From positions 1-37,201 of the forward strand of contig DAOPQD010000025.1 in the NCBI GenBank assembly GCA_035347995.1: a DNA stretch of 37,201 nt. The letters are read 5' to 3'. Source of the stretch: JAAZNO01 sp012798275 (GTDB taxonomy: Bacteria; Chloroflexota; Anaerolineae; B4-G1; SLSP01). Position 1 is the first letter of the stretch, and each line of letters starts with the position of its first letter. The position numbers and the translations under genes were made by a program. The notes below the pieces were generated by a model that was not told the origin of the DNA, did no database searches, and was given only the letters and a program-made list of their open reading frames with translations. Shown piece by piece: positions 24,404 through 31,524 of this stretch.

Positions 24404-25777
24404 ATGCTGAATCCAATCCGACTGTTGCGCCGGTTGTTGGAGCTTGACCGCGCCTTTCCGGCGCTCAGCGACGCGGAGGTCACCGCCGAAGTCGAGCGCC
24501 TGTATCCCTGGAACTTCTGGACCAATCTCTTCGATGGCGCCAACTTCTGGTTCGGCTCGACCTTCATCTCTGCCGGCACGATCCTCGCCCTCTTCATTAA
24601 CAAGCTCACCCCCGATCCGCGCGCGGTGGGAGTGATGGCAGCGATCGCGCAGGCGGGATGGTTCCTGCCGCAGCTCTTCACAGCGGGGATCGTCGAACGC
24701 CTGCCGCGCAAAAAAGCCATGGTAGTCAACCTGGGGTTGGTGCTGGAGCGGTTACCCGTCGCGCTGTTGGCCGTCGCGCCGCTCCTGGCGGTCCGCAGCC
24801 CGCGCGGGGCGCTGGCGCTCGCCCTGGGAGCGCTCACCTGGCACGTCGTCGGCGCGGGCGTCGTCGCCATCTCCTGGCAGGACATGCTCGCCAAAATCAT
24901 CCCCCTCAACCGGCGCGGACGCTTTTTTGGCCTCACCAATGCGGTGGGAACGATCATGGGTTTCGCGGCAGCCGCTGTGAGCGCGCAGCTACTGGACAAC
25001 GTGGCCTATCCCATGAATTTCTTCTATTGCTTCGCGCTGGCGGCATGCTTCATCACCCTCAGCTGGGTCTCTCTGAGCCTGGTGCGCGAGCCGCCGCAAC
25101 CGGTCACAACGCCCCGTCCCAGTTTTGGCACGTTCTGGAAACGCCTGCCGGAGATCATCAGGCGCGATCACAACTTCACCCATTTCATGATCGCCCGGCT
25201 GTGCCTGGCGCTGGCGACCATGGGCAGCAGTTTTCTGGCGATCTCGGCAATCCAACGTTGGAACCTGGAGGACAGCGCGGCCGGCTATTACACGCTCGCG
25301 GCGCTGATAGGACAGGCGACGGGGAACCTGCTGTTTGGCTTTCTCGCCGACCGCTTCGGGCATGTGCGCAACCTGGTCTTTGGCGCGCTGGCCAGCGCCC
25401 TGGCCTTCCTCCTCGCATGGCTCGCACCGACTCCCGCATGGAACTATGGGATCTTCGTGCTCAACGGCATCGGCGCGAGCGCGCTGTTGGTCTCTGGGAT
25501 CATGGTGGTGATGGAATTCTCTAGCGCAGAGCTGCGCCCGACCTACCTGGGGCTTTCCAACACCGGCACGGGCATCGCCGGGCTGATCGCGCCGTTGATC
25601 GGCGGCGTCCTCGCCAAAAACAGCTACGCTCTCGTCTTCATCAGCAGCGCCATGATAGGACTGCTCGGCTGCGCGCTGATGGCCCTGTGGGTGCGCGATC
25701 CCCGCCGGGCACAACCGGATACAACCAACACTCAATCCCTGTACGCCATACCCCCCTCTGAAGGAGCTTCCCTATGA
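24404..25777 (+). CDS. Major facilitator superfamily transporter
   Basis: The 457-residue integral membrane protein has about 12 hydrophobic segments in two halves and short charged loops with MFS character (RLPRKKAM after helix 2, LADRFGHVRN after helix 8). An N-terminal cytoplasmic stretch of about 45 residues precedes the first helix. The ATG at 24404, with GGAG just upstream, is chosen over earlier in-frame starts (24296, 24314) that lie in low-complexity leader. The substrate is unknown; secondary, probably proton-linked, efflux is the commonest role. It overlaps the next gene by ATGA. Confidence 0.88.
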   Translation: MLNPIRLLRRLLELDRAFPALSDAEVTAEVERLYPWNFWTNLFDGANFWFGSTFISAGTILALFINKLTPDPRAVGVMAAIAQAGWFLPQLFTAGIVERLPRKKAMVVNLGLVLERLPVALLAVAPLLAVRSPRGALALALGALTWHVVGAGVVAISWQDMLAKIIPLNRRGRFFGLTNAVGTIMGFAAAAVSAQLLDNVAYPMNFFYCFALAACFITLSWVSLSLVREPPQPVTTPRPSFGTFWKRLPEIIRRDHNFTHFMIARLCLALATMGSSFLAISAIQRWNLEDSAAGYYTLAALIGQATGNLLFGFLADRFGHVRNLVFGALASALAFLLAWLAPTPAWNYGIFVLNGIGASALLVSGIMVVMEFSSAELRPTYLGLSNTGTGIAGLIAPLIGGVLAKNSYALVFISSAMIGLLGCALMALWVRDPRRAQPDTTNTQSLYAIPPSEGASL

Positions 25778-26754
25778 ACATTCTGCTTACCGGCGCTTTC
25801 GGCCACATCGGCTCATACACCCTCGAGGCATTGCTGCAACGCGGACATCACGTGCGCTGTTTCGATGTCCAGCAACCGCGCACCGAGGCAGTCGCCAGAC
25901 GCTTCACCCAACGTCAGGATTCCCACCTGGAAGTGTTCTGGGGAGATGTGCGCGACGCTGAGGCGGTCGCCCGCGCCGTTGCCGGTCAGGACGTCATCCT
26001 GCACCTGGCGGCCATCATCCCCCCACAAAGCAATGCGGAGCCCGAACTGGCGCGGCAGGTCAATGTCGAAGGCACCCGCAACCTGCTGACGGCAGCCAAG
26101 GCGCAACCGCGGCCCCCGAAATTCGTGCTGGCGTCCACGTTCGACCTCTTCGGCCCCACGCGCCACCTGCCCCCGCCGCGCCGCGTCACCGACCCCCTCG
26201 TCCCCACCGACCCCTACACGGAGCATAAGCTCGCTGCCGAGACCATGGTCAAAGCCTCCGGGCTCACGTGGGCCATTTTCCGTTTCTCCGACGTGCCGTA
26301 CATTGCGCTGCGCGAGGCGCATCCCATCATGTACGAGATTCGCCCCGACACGCGCTTCGAGGTGATCCACCCGCGTGATCTGAGCCTGGCGCTGGCAAAC
26401 GCCCTGGAATGCGATGCGGTCTGGGGCAAAGTGCTGCTGCTCGGCGGCGGCCCCACGTGTCAGACCACCTACGGCGAGTATTTGGGGAAGATGCTGACGG
26501 CGATGGGCATCGGTCCGCTGCCGGTGGAGGCTTTCACCACGGCGGAGTATTGCACGGATTGGCTCGACACGGAGGAGAGCCAACGGCTGTTGCAGTATCA
26601 GCGCGCCAGCTGTGACGACATCGTGAACGAGGTCGCGGCGCTGTTAGGCTGGCGGCGTTTCATCATGCCGCTGGCACGGCCCTTTGCGCGGCGCTCTATC
26701 CTCAAGCTCTCGCCCTACTGGAAAAAGCAGCGTCAGGAGCCGGCCACAAAGTAA
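25774..26754 (+). CDS. NAD-dependent epimerase/dehydratase (extended SDR)
   Basis: The 326-residue protein begins with the Rossmann motif TGAFGHIG (glycine-rich loop) and has D-V-R near residue 54, NVEGTRNLL, and the catalytic YTEHK motif (Tyr and Lys), with the active-site Ser/Thr in LASTFDLFG. It probably acts on a nucleotide sugar or another hydroxyl/keto substrate with NAD(P)H. The ATG overlaps the transporter stop (25774-25777), so the two are co-translated, which suggests that the SDR product or substrate is moved by the MFS protein; that link is inference. Confidence 0.9.
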   Translation: MNILLTGAFGHIGSYTLEALLQRGHHVRCFDVQQPRTEAVARRFTQRQDSHLEVFWGDVRDAEAVARAVAGQDVILHLAAIIPPQSNAEPELARQVNVEGTRNLLTAAKAQPRPPKFVLASTFDLFGPTRHLPPPRRVTDPLVPTDPYTEHKLAAETMVKASGLTWAIFRFSDVPYIALREAHPIMYEIRPDTRFEVIHPRDLSLALANALECDAVWGKVLLLGGGPTCQTTYGEYLGKMLTAMGIGPLPVEAFTTAEYCTDWLDTEESQRLLQYQRASCDDIVNEVAALLGWRRFIMPLARPFARRSILKLSPYWKKQRQEPATK

Positions 26755-26799
26755 ATCGAACCGCAAGCGACCATAGGACGTGGCGTCAGGCCCGTACTT

Positions 26800-27051
26800 A
26801 ATCCTGGTGCACACCGTGCAAGCACGAAAATGTGAATCCTGAGGGGGAGGAGTCGTGAGCAAAGGCTGTGACGGCTCACGGGTCGACACGAGCCAACCGC
26901 GCTGAAGCGCGTTGTTGGGGGAGTTCGCTTCAGCGAACTTGACCTGTCAGACCCGGAATTCATTTCGGGGCGGCTTGAGAGCAGCCTGAAGTTTGCTTTT
27001 CTGATCCGTGAAATCCGTGTTCATCTGTGAGCTATTTTCTGAGGAGTTAAC
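26800..27051 (+). repeat. Type II composite repeat between the SDR gene and RidA
   Basis: A degenerate micro-ORF remnant (frame from TGG 26805, reading WCTPCKHENVNPE) is followed by GACACGAGCCAACCGCGC (from 26885), a hairpin AGTTCGCT/AGCGAACT (26922-26939), GATCCGTGAAATCCGTGTTC and ATTTTCTGAGGAG just before the micro-ORF at 27052. It is more diverged than the other two type II copies and carries extra sequence in the middle. No conventional gene occupies 26755-27138. Confidence 0.7.
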
Positions 27052-27099
27052 ATGTTCCTGCGGCACATCACCGCAAATGAAAATAACGTGGGCACCTGA
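27052..27099 (+). other. Micro-ORF (MF.RHTT...ENV family, copy 2)
   Basis: ATG 27052-27054 to TGA 27097-27099 encodes 15 residues, MFLRHITANENNVGT, with GAGGAG seven bases upstream. It lies 39 bases before the ridA start, separated from it by GGTTCTATTTTCCGAGGAGG. Confidence 0.35.
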
Positions 27100-27138
27100 G
27101 CACCTGGGCACGGGTTCTATTTTCCGAGGAGGCTAGAG

Positions 27139-27519
27139 ATGAAAACTGGAGTTGCAACCGTAAGGGCGCCCCAAGCGCTCGGCCCCTACTCACAGGGGAT
27201 CATAACCGAACCGTTTGTCTTCGTCTCGGGGCAGTTGGGGCTGATTCCGGAGACCGGCGCCTTCGCCGGCGAGGACATAGAAAGCCAGGCGCGGCAGGTG
27301 ATGAAAAACCTGCAGGCCATCCTCGAGGCCGCCGGCACCGATTTCGCACACGTCGTGAAGACCACCATTTTCCTCGCCGACATGGCCGACTTCAAAGTGG
27401 TCAACGCGATCTATGGGGAATACTTCCCGGAGACGCCGCCGGCGCGTTCTACCGTCGCAGTGGCCGAGCTGCCGCGGGGCGGACGGATAGAAATCGAAGT
27501 CATCGCCCGACTGCCCTAG
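27139..27519 (+). CDS. ridA: RidA-family enamine/imine deaminase
   Basis: The 126-residue length fits the YjgF/YER057c/UK114 family, which hydrolyses reactive 2-aminoacrylate-type enamines/imines and protects PLP enzymes. Hallmarks are GPYSQGI near the N-terminus, VVKTTIFLADMADF, and PARSTVAVAELPRGGRIEIEVIA, which includes the conserved arginine of the active site. GAGGAGG (27126-27132) precedes the ATG as part of a repeat-derived ATTTTC leader. The stop codon TAG (27517-27519) lies inside the left terminal inverted repeat of a small MITE-like element, so the C-terminus may have been set by that insertion. Confidence 0.94.
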   Translation: MKTGVATVRAPQALGPYSQGIITEPFVFVSGQLGLIPETGAFAGEDIESQARQVMKNLQAILEAAGTDFAHVVKTTIFLADMADFKVVNAIYGEYFPETPPARSTVAVAELPRGGRIEIEVIARLP

Positions 27520-27667
27520 TACTTTATCAAACATCAATTGAGGGGTAAATTCTGTCCGCCGTAATCCGACCCGGGCGCGTCTCACTCCTACATGTATGGG
27601 CAGCAGTCGGGGTTTTCTTAACGAACTGACGCCTCTACCCATCAAATCAGCCCTGATAAAGTACTAG
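27516..27667. mobile_element. MITE-like inverted-repeat element at the 3' end of ridA
   Basis: A perfect 14-bp inverted repeat, CTAGTACTTTATCA (27516-27529) and its complement (27654-27667), encloses 124 bases with no ORF. Complementarity continues imperfectly inward (ATTGAGGGGTA against TTTGATGGGTA). The outer CTAG may be a palindromic target or duplication. No transposase is in the window. Confidence 0.55.
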
Positions 27668-27696
27668 CGCGGGAGCGGGCCACCATTCAAACGCCA

Positions 27697-27724
27697 CAAC
27701 GCCGGAAGAAAACTTCCGGCGTTG
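27697..27724 (-). terminator. Terminator of the tRNA cluster
   Basis: A perfect 12-bp GC-rich stem (27697-27708 with 27713-27724) with a 4-nt loop lies just beyond the last tRNA on the minus strand. The run of T after it is weak (TGGCGTTTG). Confidence 0.5.
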
Positions 27725-27728
27725 GGTG

Positions 27729-27802
27729 TACCCCTGTCAGGACTTGAACCTGAAACCTTTTGGTCCGCAACCAAACGCTCTATCCAATTGAGCCACAGGG
27801 GC
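27729..27802 (-). tRNA. tRNA-Arg (anticodon GCG), copy 2
   Basis: The 74-base cloverleaf has acceptor GCCCCTG/CAGGGGT (first pair G-U), D stem GCTC/GAGC, anticodon stem TTTGG/CCAAA with loop TTGCGGA, and T arm TCAGG/CCTGA with TTCAAGT. C35 and A20 fit arginine identity. The CCA end is not encoded. It is identical to the copy at 27873. Confidence 0.9.
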
Positions 27803-27872
27803 AAAGTCTACTCGCCACCCTCGCCCCAGGTCGGCGAGGCCCTTTCGACCCCGGCTCCCCTGGAGTGAAGAG

Positions 27873-27946
27873 TACCCCTGTCAGGACTTGAACCTGAAAC
27901 CTTTTGGTCCGCAACCAAACGCTCTATCCAATTGAGCCACAGGGGC
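27873..27946 (-). tRNA. tRNA-Arg (anticodon GCG), copy 1
   Basis: Identical over 74 bases to the gene at 27729-27802, with the same anticodon loop TTGCGGA. The 70-base spacer between them holds nothing recognisable. G34 would read CGC and CGU directly, instead of the inosine-dependent ACG species usual in bacteria. Confidence 0.9.
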
Positions 27947-27954
27947 ACATCAGG

Positions 27955-28046
27955 CGGGGAGGCAGGGATTCGAACCCTGGGTGGAGATTTATTGTCCCCA
28001 CAACCGCTTAGCAGGCGGCCCCGATCGTCCACTCCGGCACCTCCCC
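27955..28046 (-). tRNA. tRNA-Ser (anticodon GCU)
   Basis: The 92-base class II tRNA has acceptor GGGGAGG/CCTCCCC, discriminator G, anticodon loop CTGCTAA, a long variable arm (TTGTGGGGAC...CTCCAC) and T loop TTCGAAT. It decodes AGC/AGU. Confidence 0.93.
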
Positions 28047-28069
28047 AGGTGCGCGTCCACTTATTAAGG

Positions 28070-28154
28070 CGGAGGGAGTGGGATTCGAACCCACGGTAGT
28101 TTGCACTACGACGGTTTTCAAGACCGCTGCCTTCAACCGCTCGGCCATCCCTCC
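28070..28154 (-). tRNA. tRNA-Ser (anticodon UGA)
   Basis: The class II tRNA has acceptor GGAGGGA/TCCCTCC, discriminator G, anticodon loop CTTGAAA, a long variable arm (CGTAGTGCAAACTACC) and T loop TTCGAAT. It decodes UCA/UCG. It is the first gene of the minus-strand tRNA cluster. Confidence 0.93.
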
Positions 28155-28187
28155 GGGTCCGAGGATGTCCCGCTTCCTCGCAGTCAA

Positions 28188-28215
28188 AGTATACCACGCC
28201 CACGGGTTTTGTCAA
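28188..28215 (-). promoter_or_regulatory. Promoter of the tRNA cluster
   Basis: On the minus strand TTGACA (28210-28215) and TATACT (28188-28193) are 16 bases apart, 33 bases upstream of the tRNA-Ser(UGA) 5' end. Confidence 0.7.
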
Positions 28216-28243
28216 AACCCCCGCAAGGTTATCTCAGCCGCTT

Positions 28244-28272
28244 TTGACATTCTCCTGAAAATGTGTTATCTT
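28244..28272 (+). promoter_or_regulatory. Promoter facing the GNAT gene
   Basis: TTGACA (28244-28249) and TATCTT (28267-28272) are 17 bases apart and diverge from the tRNA promoter. The leader to the GNAT start is about 230 bases and includes the inverted-repeat element at 28318-28474. Confidence 0.6.
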
Positions 28273-28317
28273 TAATCGAATCACTCCCCTTGAAAGTGCC
28301 CGTGAGTGGTAAAAATG

Positions 28318-28474
28318 CCTCGCTAGCAGCCTGTCAGAGCAAGAAATGCCGTCTCTAAATTGGCGGATTTTTGCGGCAAAAGTGGGGCGCAAGACCCGAA
28401 CCAAAGGTTAAGATCGTGCTTGAGTGGGACAGCACTCCGCAAAACGTGTTCTCCCCGACAGACTGCTAGCCAGG
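28318..28474. mobile_element. Possible MITE with 20-bp imperfect terminal inverted repeats
   Basis: The left end (28318-28337, containing GCTAGCAGCCTGTCAG) matches the complement of the right end (28455-28474, containing GCTAGCAGTCTGTCGG) at 17 of 20 positions. The 117 bases between hold no ORF of note. No clear target duplication flanks it. Confidence 0.4.
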
Positions 28475-28510
28475 GAAAGGATGAGCCAGACATTTCATGG
28501 AGGTTACGTC

Positions 28511-29398
28511 ATGATCCCAGATCCTGCCGGTACATCCGAACCTCAGGCTATGTCAGATTCGGCGCTGGAGATCACGCCGGCGAGCCATTTTACGTTGGAG
28601 ACCTTGAACGAGGCTTACAATCAAGCCCGCGCCGATTATCTGATTGCCATGCCGATGACAGCGACCCAGCTCCAACAGTACATCTTCACCTATGATGTAG
28701 ATCTCGAGCACTCTGCCGTCGCTACAGCCGACGACCAAATCCTGGGACTCGCCCTCCTGGGAGTGCGCCCCCCGCGTACTTGGATCACCCGTCTGGGGGT
28801 GCTGCCGGTCAAACGTCGCCGCGGCACCGGGCAAGAGTTGATGGAATATCTGATCGCGCGCTCCCAAGACCTGCAGGCGCAGCAGATCATCCTTGAAGTG
28901 ATCAAGAACAACACTCCCGCCCACACGCTTTTTCGGAAACTGGGCTTTGAGGAAACCCGCGAGCTGCTGGTCGTCCGCCGTCCGCCCCGCGCAGCTTTGC
29001 CGTCGGCGCCGCCGTATTCGGCGCGCCTTCTGCCTTCCGAGGCGGCCCTCTCCCTGCTGCAGCAACGCCGCAGCTGCCCCTCCTGGCTGGACGAATTCCC
29101 CTCCCTCTGCCACGCCGGCAACATGAAGGGATTGGAAGTCCATCTGGAATCTGGGGAATGGGGTTGGGCCGTCTTCCAGCAGACGCCTTTTCAATTAGGC
29201 CGGCTGGTGCTGCAAGTCGAAACCCGAGACGAAGAAGCGGTGGTCAGAGCCTTGTTACACGCCCTGCACACCGCTCATCCCCACCACGACACCACCTGCG
29301 AGAACTTGCCAGCAGCGGATCCCTACTGGCCCCTCATGCAGGAGGCCGGTTACCTGCTGTCCTTCACGCGCATCGAGATGCAACTATCCTTGAGGTAA
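28511..29398 (+). CDS. GNAT-family N-acetyltransferase, two-domain
   Basis: The 295-residue protein has an N-terminal GNAT fold (about 15-165) with the acetyl-CoA loop RRRGTGQ in TRLGVLPVKRRRGTGQELM and the beta5 region AQQIILEVIKNNTPAHTLFRKLGFEE. The C-terminal half (about 175-290) resembles a second, degenerate GNAT domain with no acetyl-CoA loop. It would transfer an acetyl group to an amine; the acceptor is unknown. The ATG at 28511 is chosen because GGAGG stands seven bases upstream; an earlier ATG at 28481 has no spacing to its purine run. Confidence 0.88.
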   Translation: MIPDPAGTSEPQAMSDSALEITPASHFTLETLNEAYNQARADYLIAMPMTATQLQQYIFTYDVDLEHSAVATADDQILGLALLGVRPPRTWITRLGVLPVKRRRGTGQELMEYLIARSQDLQAQQIILEVIKNNTPAHTLFRKLGFEETRELLVVRRPPRAALPSAPPYSARLLPSEAALSLLQQRRSCPSWLDEFPSLCHAGNMKGLEVHLESGEWGWAVFQQTPFQLGRLVLQVETRDEEAVVRALLHALHTAHPHHDTTCENLPAADPYWPLMQEAGYLLSFTRIEMQLSLR

Positions 29399-29406
29399 GC
29401 CCCCCT

Positions 29407-29802
29407 TCAGCACAAGAGCTCCCCGGTGCTCCTCTGCGGCAGCCGTCGTGCGGCGCGCCGCTCCTGCGGCTTGGAACGGCGCTGCAACAGGGGCCATGAC
29501 GGCGCGGGCTGTTTGCGCCAGAAATAGTACCAGAGGAGCACCCCTCCAATCAATGAGAGCACGCCGCCCCCCGCAGCGCCCAGCCAATACCAAAGCCGCT
29601 GTCGCCGCTGCGCCGCCTGGAGCAGCTCCCGCTCCAAATTGGCGACGAATGGAGAGGACGGCGTCGCCCGCGCTGAGGACGATTGCAGGGCCGCCAGCAG
29701 CGCAGCTTCCAGACGGTGCTGCTGGAAGGGTAACAGCGCTGCAGCTCCAGACGTGTTTTCGAGCAGAATGTAGACATCCTTGGTACGCGACTTCGATTTC
29801 AT
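29407..29802 (-). CDS. Small single-pass membrane protein downstream of the ECF sigma gene
   Basis: The 131-residue protein has a soluble N-terminus (1-68), a membrane segment (about 70-92, WYWLGAAGGGVLSLIGGVLLWYYFW) and a basic C-terminal tail. The pre-membrane sequence FVANLERELLQAAQRR resembles the juxtamembrane part of anti-sigma-type proteins often found after ECF sigma genes, but no zinc-binding His/Cys motif is present. It starts three bases after the sigma factor stop, so it is co-transcribed. An anti-sigma role is inferred from position alone. Confidence 0.7.
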   Translation of the reverse strand: MKSKSRTKDVYILLENTSGAAALLPFQQHRLEAALLAALQSSSARATPSSPFVANLERELLQAAQRRQRLWYWLGAAGGGVLSLIGGVLLWYYFWRKQPAPSWPLLQRRSKPQERRAARRLPQRSTGELLC

Positions 29803-29805
29803 CCC

Positions 29806-30360
29806 TTAATCCTCTTCTGCCAGGGCGTGACGCAAGCTAATCAACGTGCGGTTGTACAGGGCCTTGACGGCGCCCTCCGTTTTCCCCAAAACCATCGCAA
29901 TCTCGGCATTCGACAGCTGCTCGACGAATTTCAACAGCAGCAACGTCTTGCGCTCTTCCGACAATTGCTCAAACGCAGCCAGCAAGCGTCGCTGCAATTC
30001 GGCGGCCTCGAGGCGCTCCCACAAACCGCTCTCCGCCGCCAGCACCGGCACGTCCTCCAGCTCCACCGCCGGGTGACGGCTCTGATCGCGATAATAATTG
30101 ACCAGCAGATTGTGAGCGATGCGGAAAAGCCACGCCTGAAACGTGCCATCCCGGGGCCGATACCGGGGCATCGCCCGCAGCGCGTGCAAAAAGGTACGCG
30201 AGGTCAAATCTTCCGCTTCAGCATGGTTCCCCACATGGCGATAGTGATAGCGATAAATCCGCTCCACGTAGCGCCGGTAGAGCTCGCCAAAGGCCTCTGG
30301 CTCACGCCGCGCCCTTTCGATGAGGGTGCTTTCAGCATCAGGCCCAACACTGCTTTCCAT
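29806..30360 (-). CDS. ECF-type RNA polymerase sigma factor
   Basis: The 184-residue protein has sigma region 2 (about 20-90: FGELYRRYVERIYRYHYRHVGNHAEAEDLTSRTFLHAL, FQAWLFRIAHNLLVNYYRD) and region 4 (about 120-175: LLLLKFVEQLSNAEIAMVLGKTEGAVKALYNRTLISLR), with the short linker of group 4 sigma factors. The ATG at 30360 follows GGAGGAGGAG. It probably directs a small regulon in response to a signal relayed by the membrane protein encoded next. Its own promoter target is not obvious in the 208-base region shared with degV. Confidence 0.93.
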   Translation of the reverse strand: MESSVGPDAESTLIERARREPEAFGELYRRYVERIYRYHYRHVGNHAEAEDLTSRTFLHALRAMPRYRPRDGTFQAWLFRIAHNLLVNYYRDQSRHPAVELEDVPVLAAESGLWERLEAAELQRRLLAAFEQLSEERKTLLLLKFVEQLSNAEIAMVLGKTEGAVKALYNRTLISLRHALAEED

Positions 30361-30484
30361 CGTCTCCTCCTCCCCGATTATACCATCAGGAGAGCATGGC
30401 TGAAGCAGCATGGCCTGGTTTGTACATTACAACACCCGGCAAGCGCTGAAGTTACGCCCGGCCGTGGCCCTAAAAAGGCGCCTT

Positions 30485-30505
30485 TTGACCGTAACTTTTG
30501 ACCAG
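30485..30505 (+). repeat. TTTTGACC direct repeat upstream of degV
   Basis: TTTTGACC occurs at 30483-30490 and 30496-30503, 13 bases apart, just before a -10-like TATATT (30515-30520). It could be a regulator site, or one unit could act as a poorly spaced -35. Confidence 0.35.
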
Positions 30506-30568
30506 GAAGGGTGTTATATTTACCGATGGGAGCACAATACAAAAATTAGCTCTGAAAGGAGACCGCAT

Positions 30569-31450
30569 ATGGGACACATCGCCATTGTCACCGACAGCAC
30601 TGCAGATCTGACCCCCGAACTGATCGAGACGCACGAGATTTCGATCATCCCGCTCAAAATCCAGTGGGGTAAGGACGCCTATGTGGACGGCGTCACCCTG
30701 GACATTCCCACCTTCTACCGCATGTTGCAAGAGCGCCAGGACTTTCCCATGACCTCACAGCCCTCCGCGGGCGAGTTCATCACTTTCTTCCGGCAGGTCG
30801 CCGAACGCTACCATGCTGATACCATCGTGGGGATCTTCATCTCCACCCTGCTCAGCGGGACGCTGACCTCGGCAGCGCAGGCCAAAGAGGCCTTGCCCGA
30901 GCTCCGCATCGAGCTGCACGATTCCCGCTCCATCTCGATGGGAATCGGCTTCCAGGTGCTGGCCGCCGCGCGCGCCAGTAAGAAAGGCGCTTCGGTAGAA
31001 GATGTGCTGCTCGCGGCGAGCCGAGTCCGCACCCGCATGGAACTGCTTTTCACGGTGGACACGCTCGAATACCTGCATCGCGGAGGACGCATCGGGGGCG
31101 CGACCCGCCTGCTCGGCACGCTGCTCAACTTCAAACCGTTGCTCATGGTAGAGGGGGGAAAGATTGACGCCTGGGGCAAGGCGCGCAGTCGCCGCAAATC
31201 CCTGGAGGCCCTGGTTACCGAGGCTCAAAGGCGCCTTGCCGGCCGCCGCCCCGTGGAACTGGGGGTGATCCACACGCCAGAAGATCCCGACGCCGAGATG
31301 CTGACGTCGCTGGTCATGGACCAACTCCAACCTCAGCGCCTGTACACCGGCCTGATCTCACCGGTGCTGGGCACTCACGGCGGACCCGGCTCCATCGGGC
31401 TGGTCTTCTACACCGAATCCGACGATGTGGCATTTACGGTTGACGCCTGA
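30569..31450 (+). CDS. DegV family fatty-acid-binding protein
   Basis: The 293-residue protein matches the DegV/FakB family, which binds fatty acids for phosphorylation by a FakA kinase. It has the N-terminal IAIVTDSTADLTPEL, the ISTLLSGTLTSA segment contacting the carboxylate, and TLEYLHRGGRIGGATRLLGTLLNFKPLL, the family hallmark. GAAAGGAG (30554-30561) fixes the ATG at 30569. No FakA kinase gene is nearby, so the pathway link is family knowledge only. Confidence 0.93.
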   Translation: MGHIAIVTDSTADLTPELIETHEISIIPLKIQWGKDAYVDGVTLDIPTFYRMLQERQDFPMTSQPSAGEFITFFRQVAERYHADTIVGIFISTLLSGTLTSAAQAKEALPELRIELHDSRSISMGIGFQVLAAARASKKGASVEDVLLAASRVRTRMELLFTVDTLEYLHRGGRIGGATRLLGTLLNFKPLLMVEGGKIDAWGKARSRRKSLEALVTEAQRRLAGRRPVELGVIHTPEDPDAEMLTSLVMDQLQPQRLYTGLISPVLGTHGGPGSIGLVFYTESDDVAFTVDA

Positions 31451-31470
31451 CCGTCGCCAGATCGGCCCAA

Positions 31471-31510
31471 ACTCACGCCGCCGTCTCCAGTTCGAGACGG
31501 CGGCGTGAGT
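31471..31510. terminator. Hairpin between convergent degV and DUF4340 genes
   Basis: A perfect 17-bp inverted repeat (31471-31487 with 31494-31510) with a 6-nt loop lies between two convergent genes and probably ends transcription from both sides. T-tracts are poor on both strands. Confidence 0.6.
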
Positions 31511-31524
31511 GAGCCTGAGGTGTT

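Noticed and set aside
24142..24999. 285-codon minus-strand frame overlapping the MFS gene and ending in the MCWR micro-ORF
   Set aside because: The part opposite the transporter is a shadow. Only the last 16 codons, which have their own ATG and recur elsewhere, were kept.
28361..28510. Earlier starts for the GNAT gene (28424 or 28481)
   Set aside because: They lie in or next to the inverted-repeat element and lack a correctly spaced ribosome-binding site; 28511 has GGAGG seven bases upstream.
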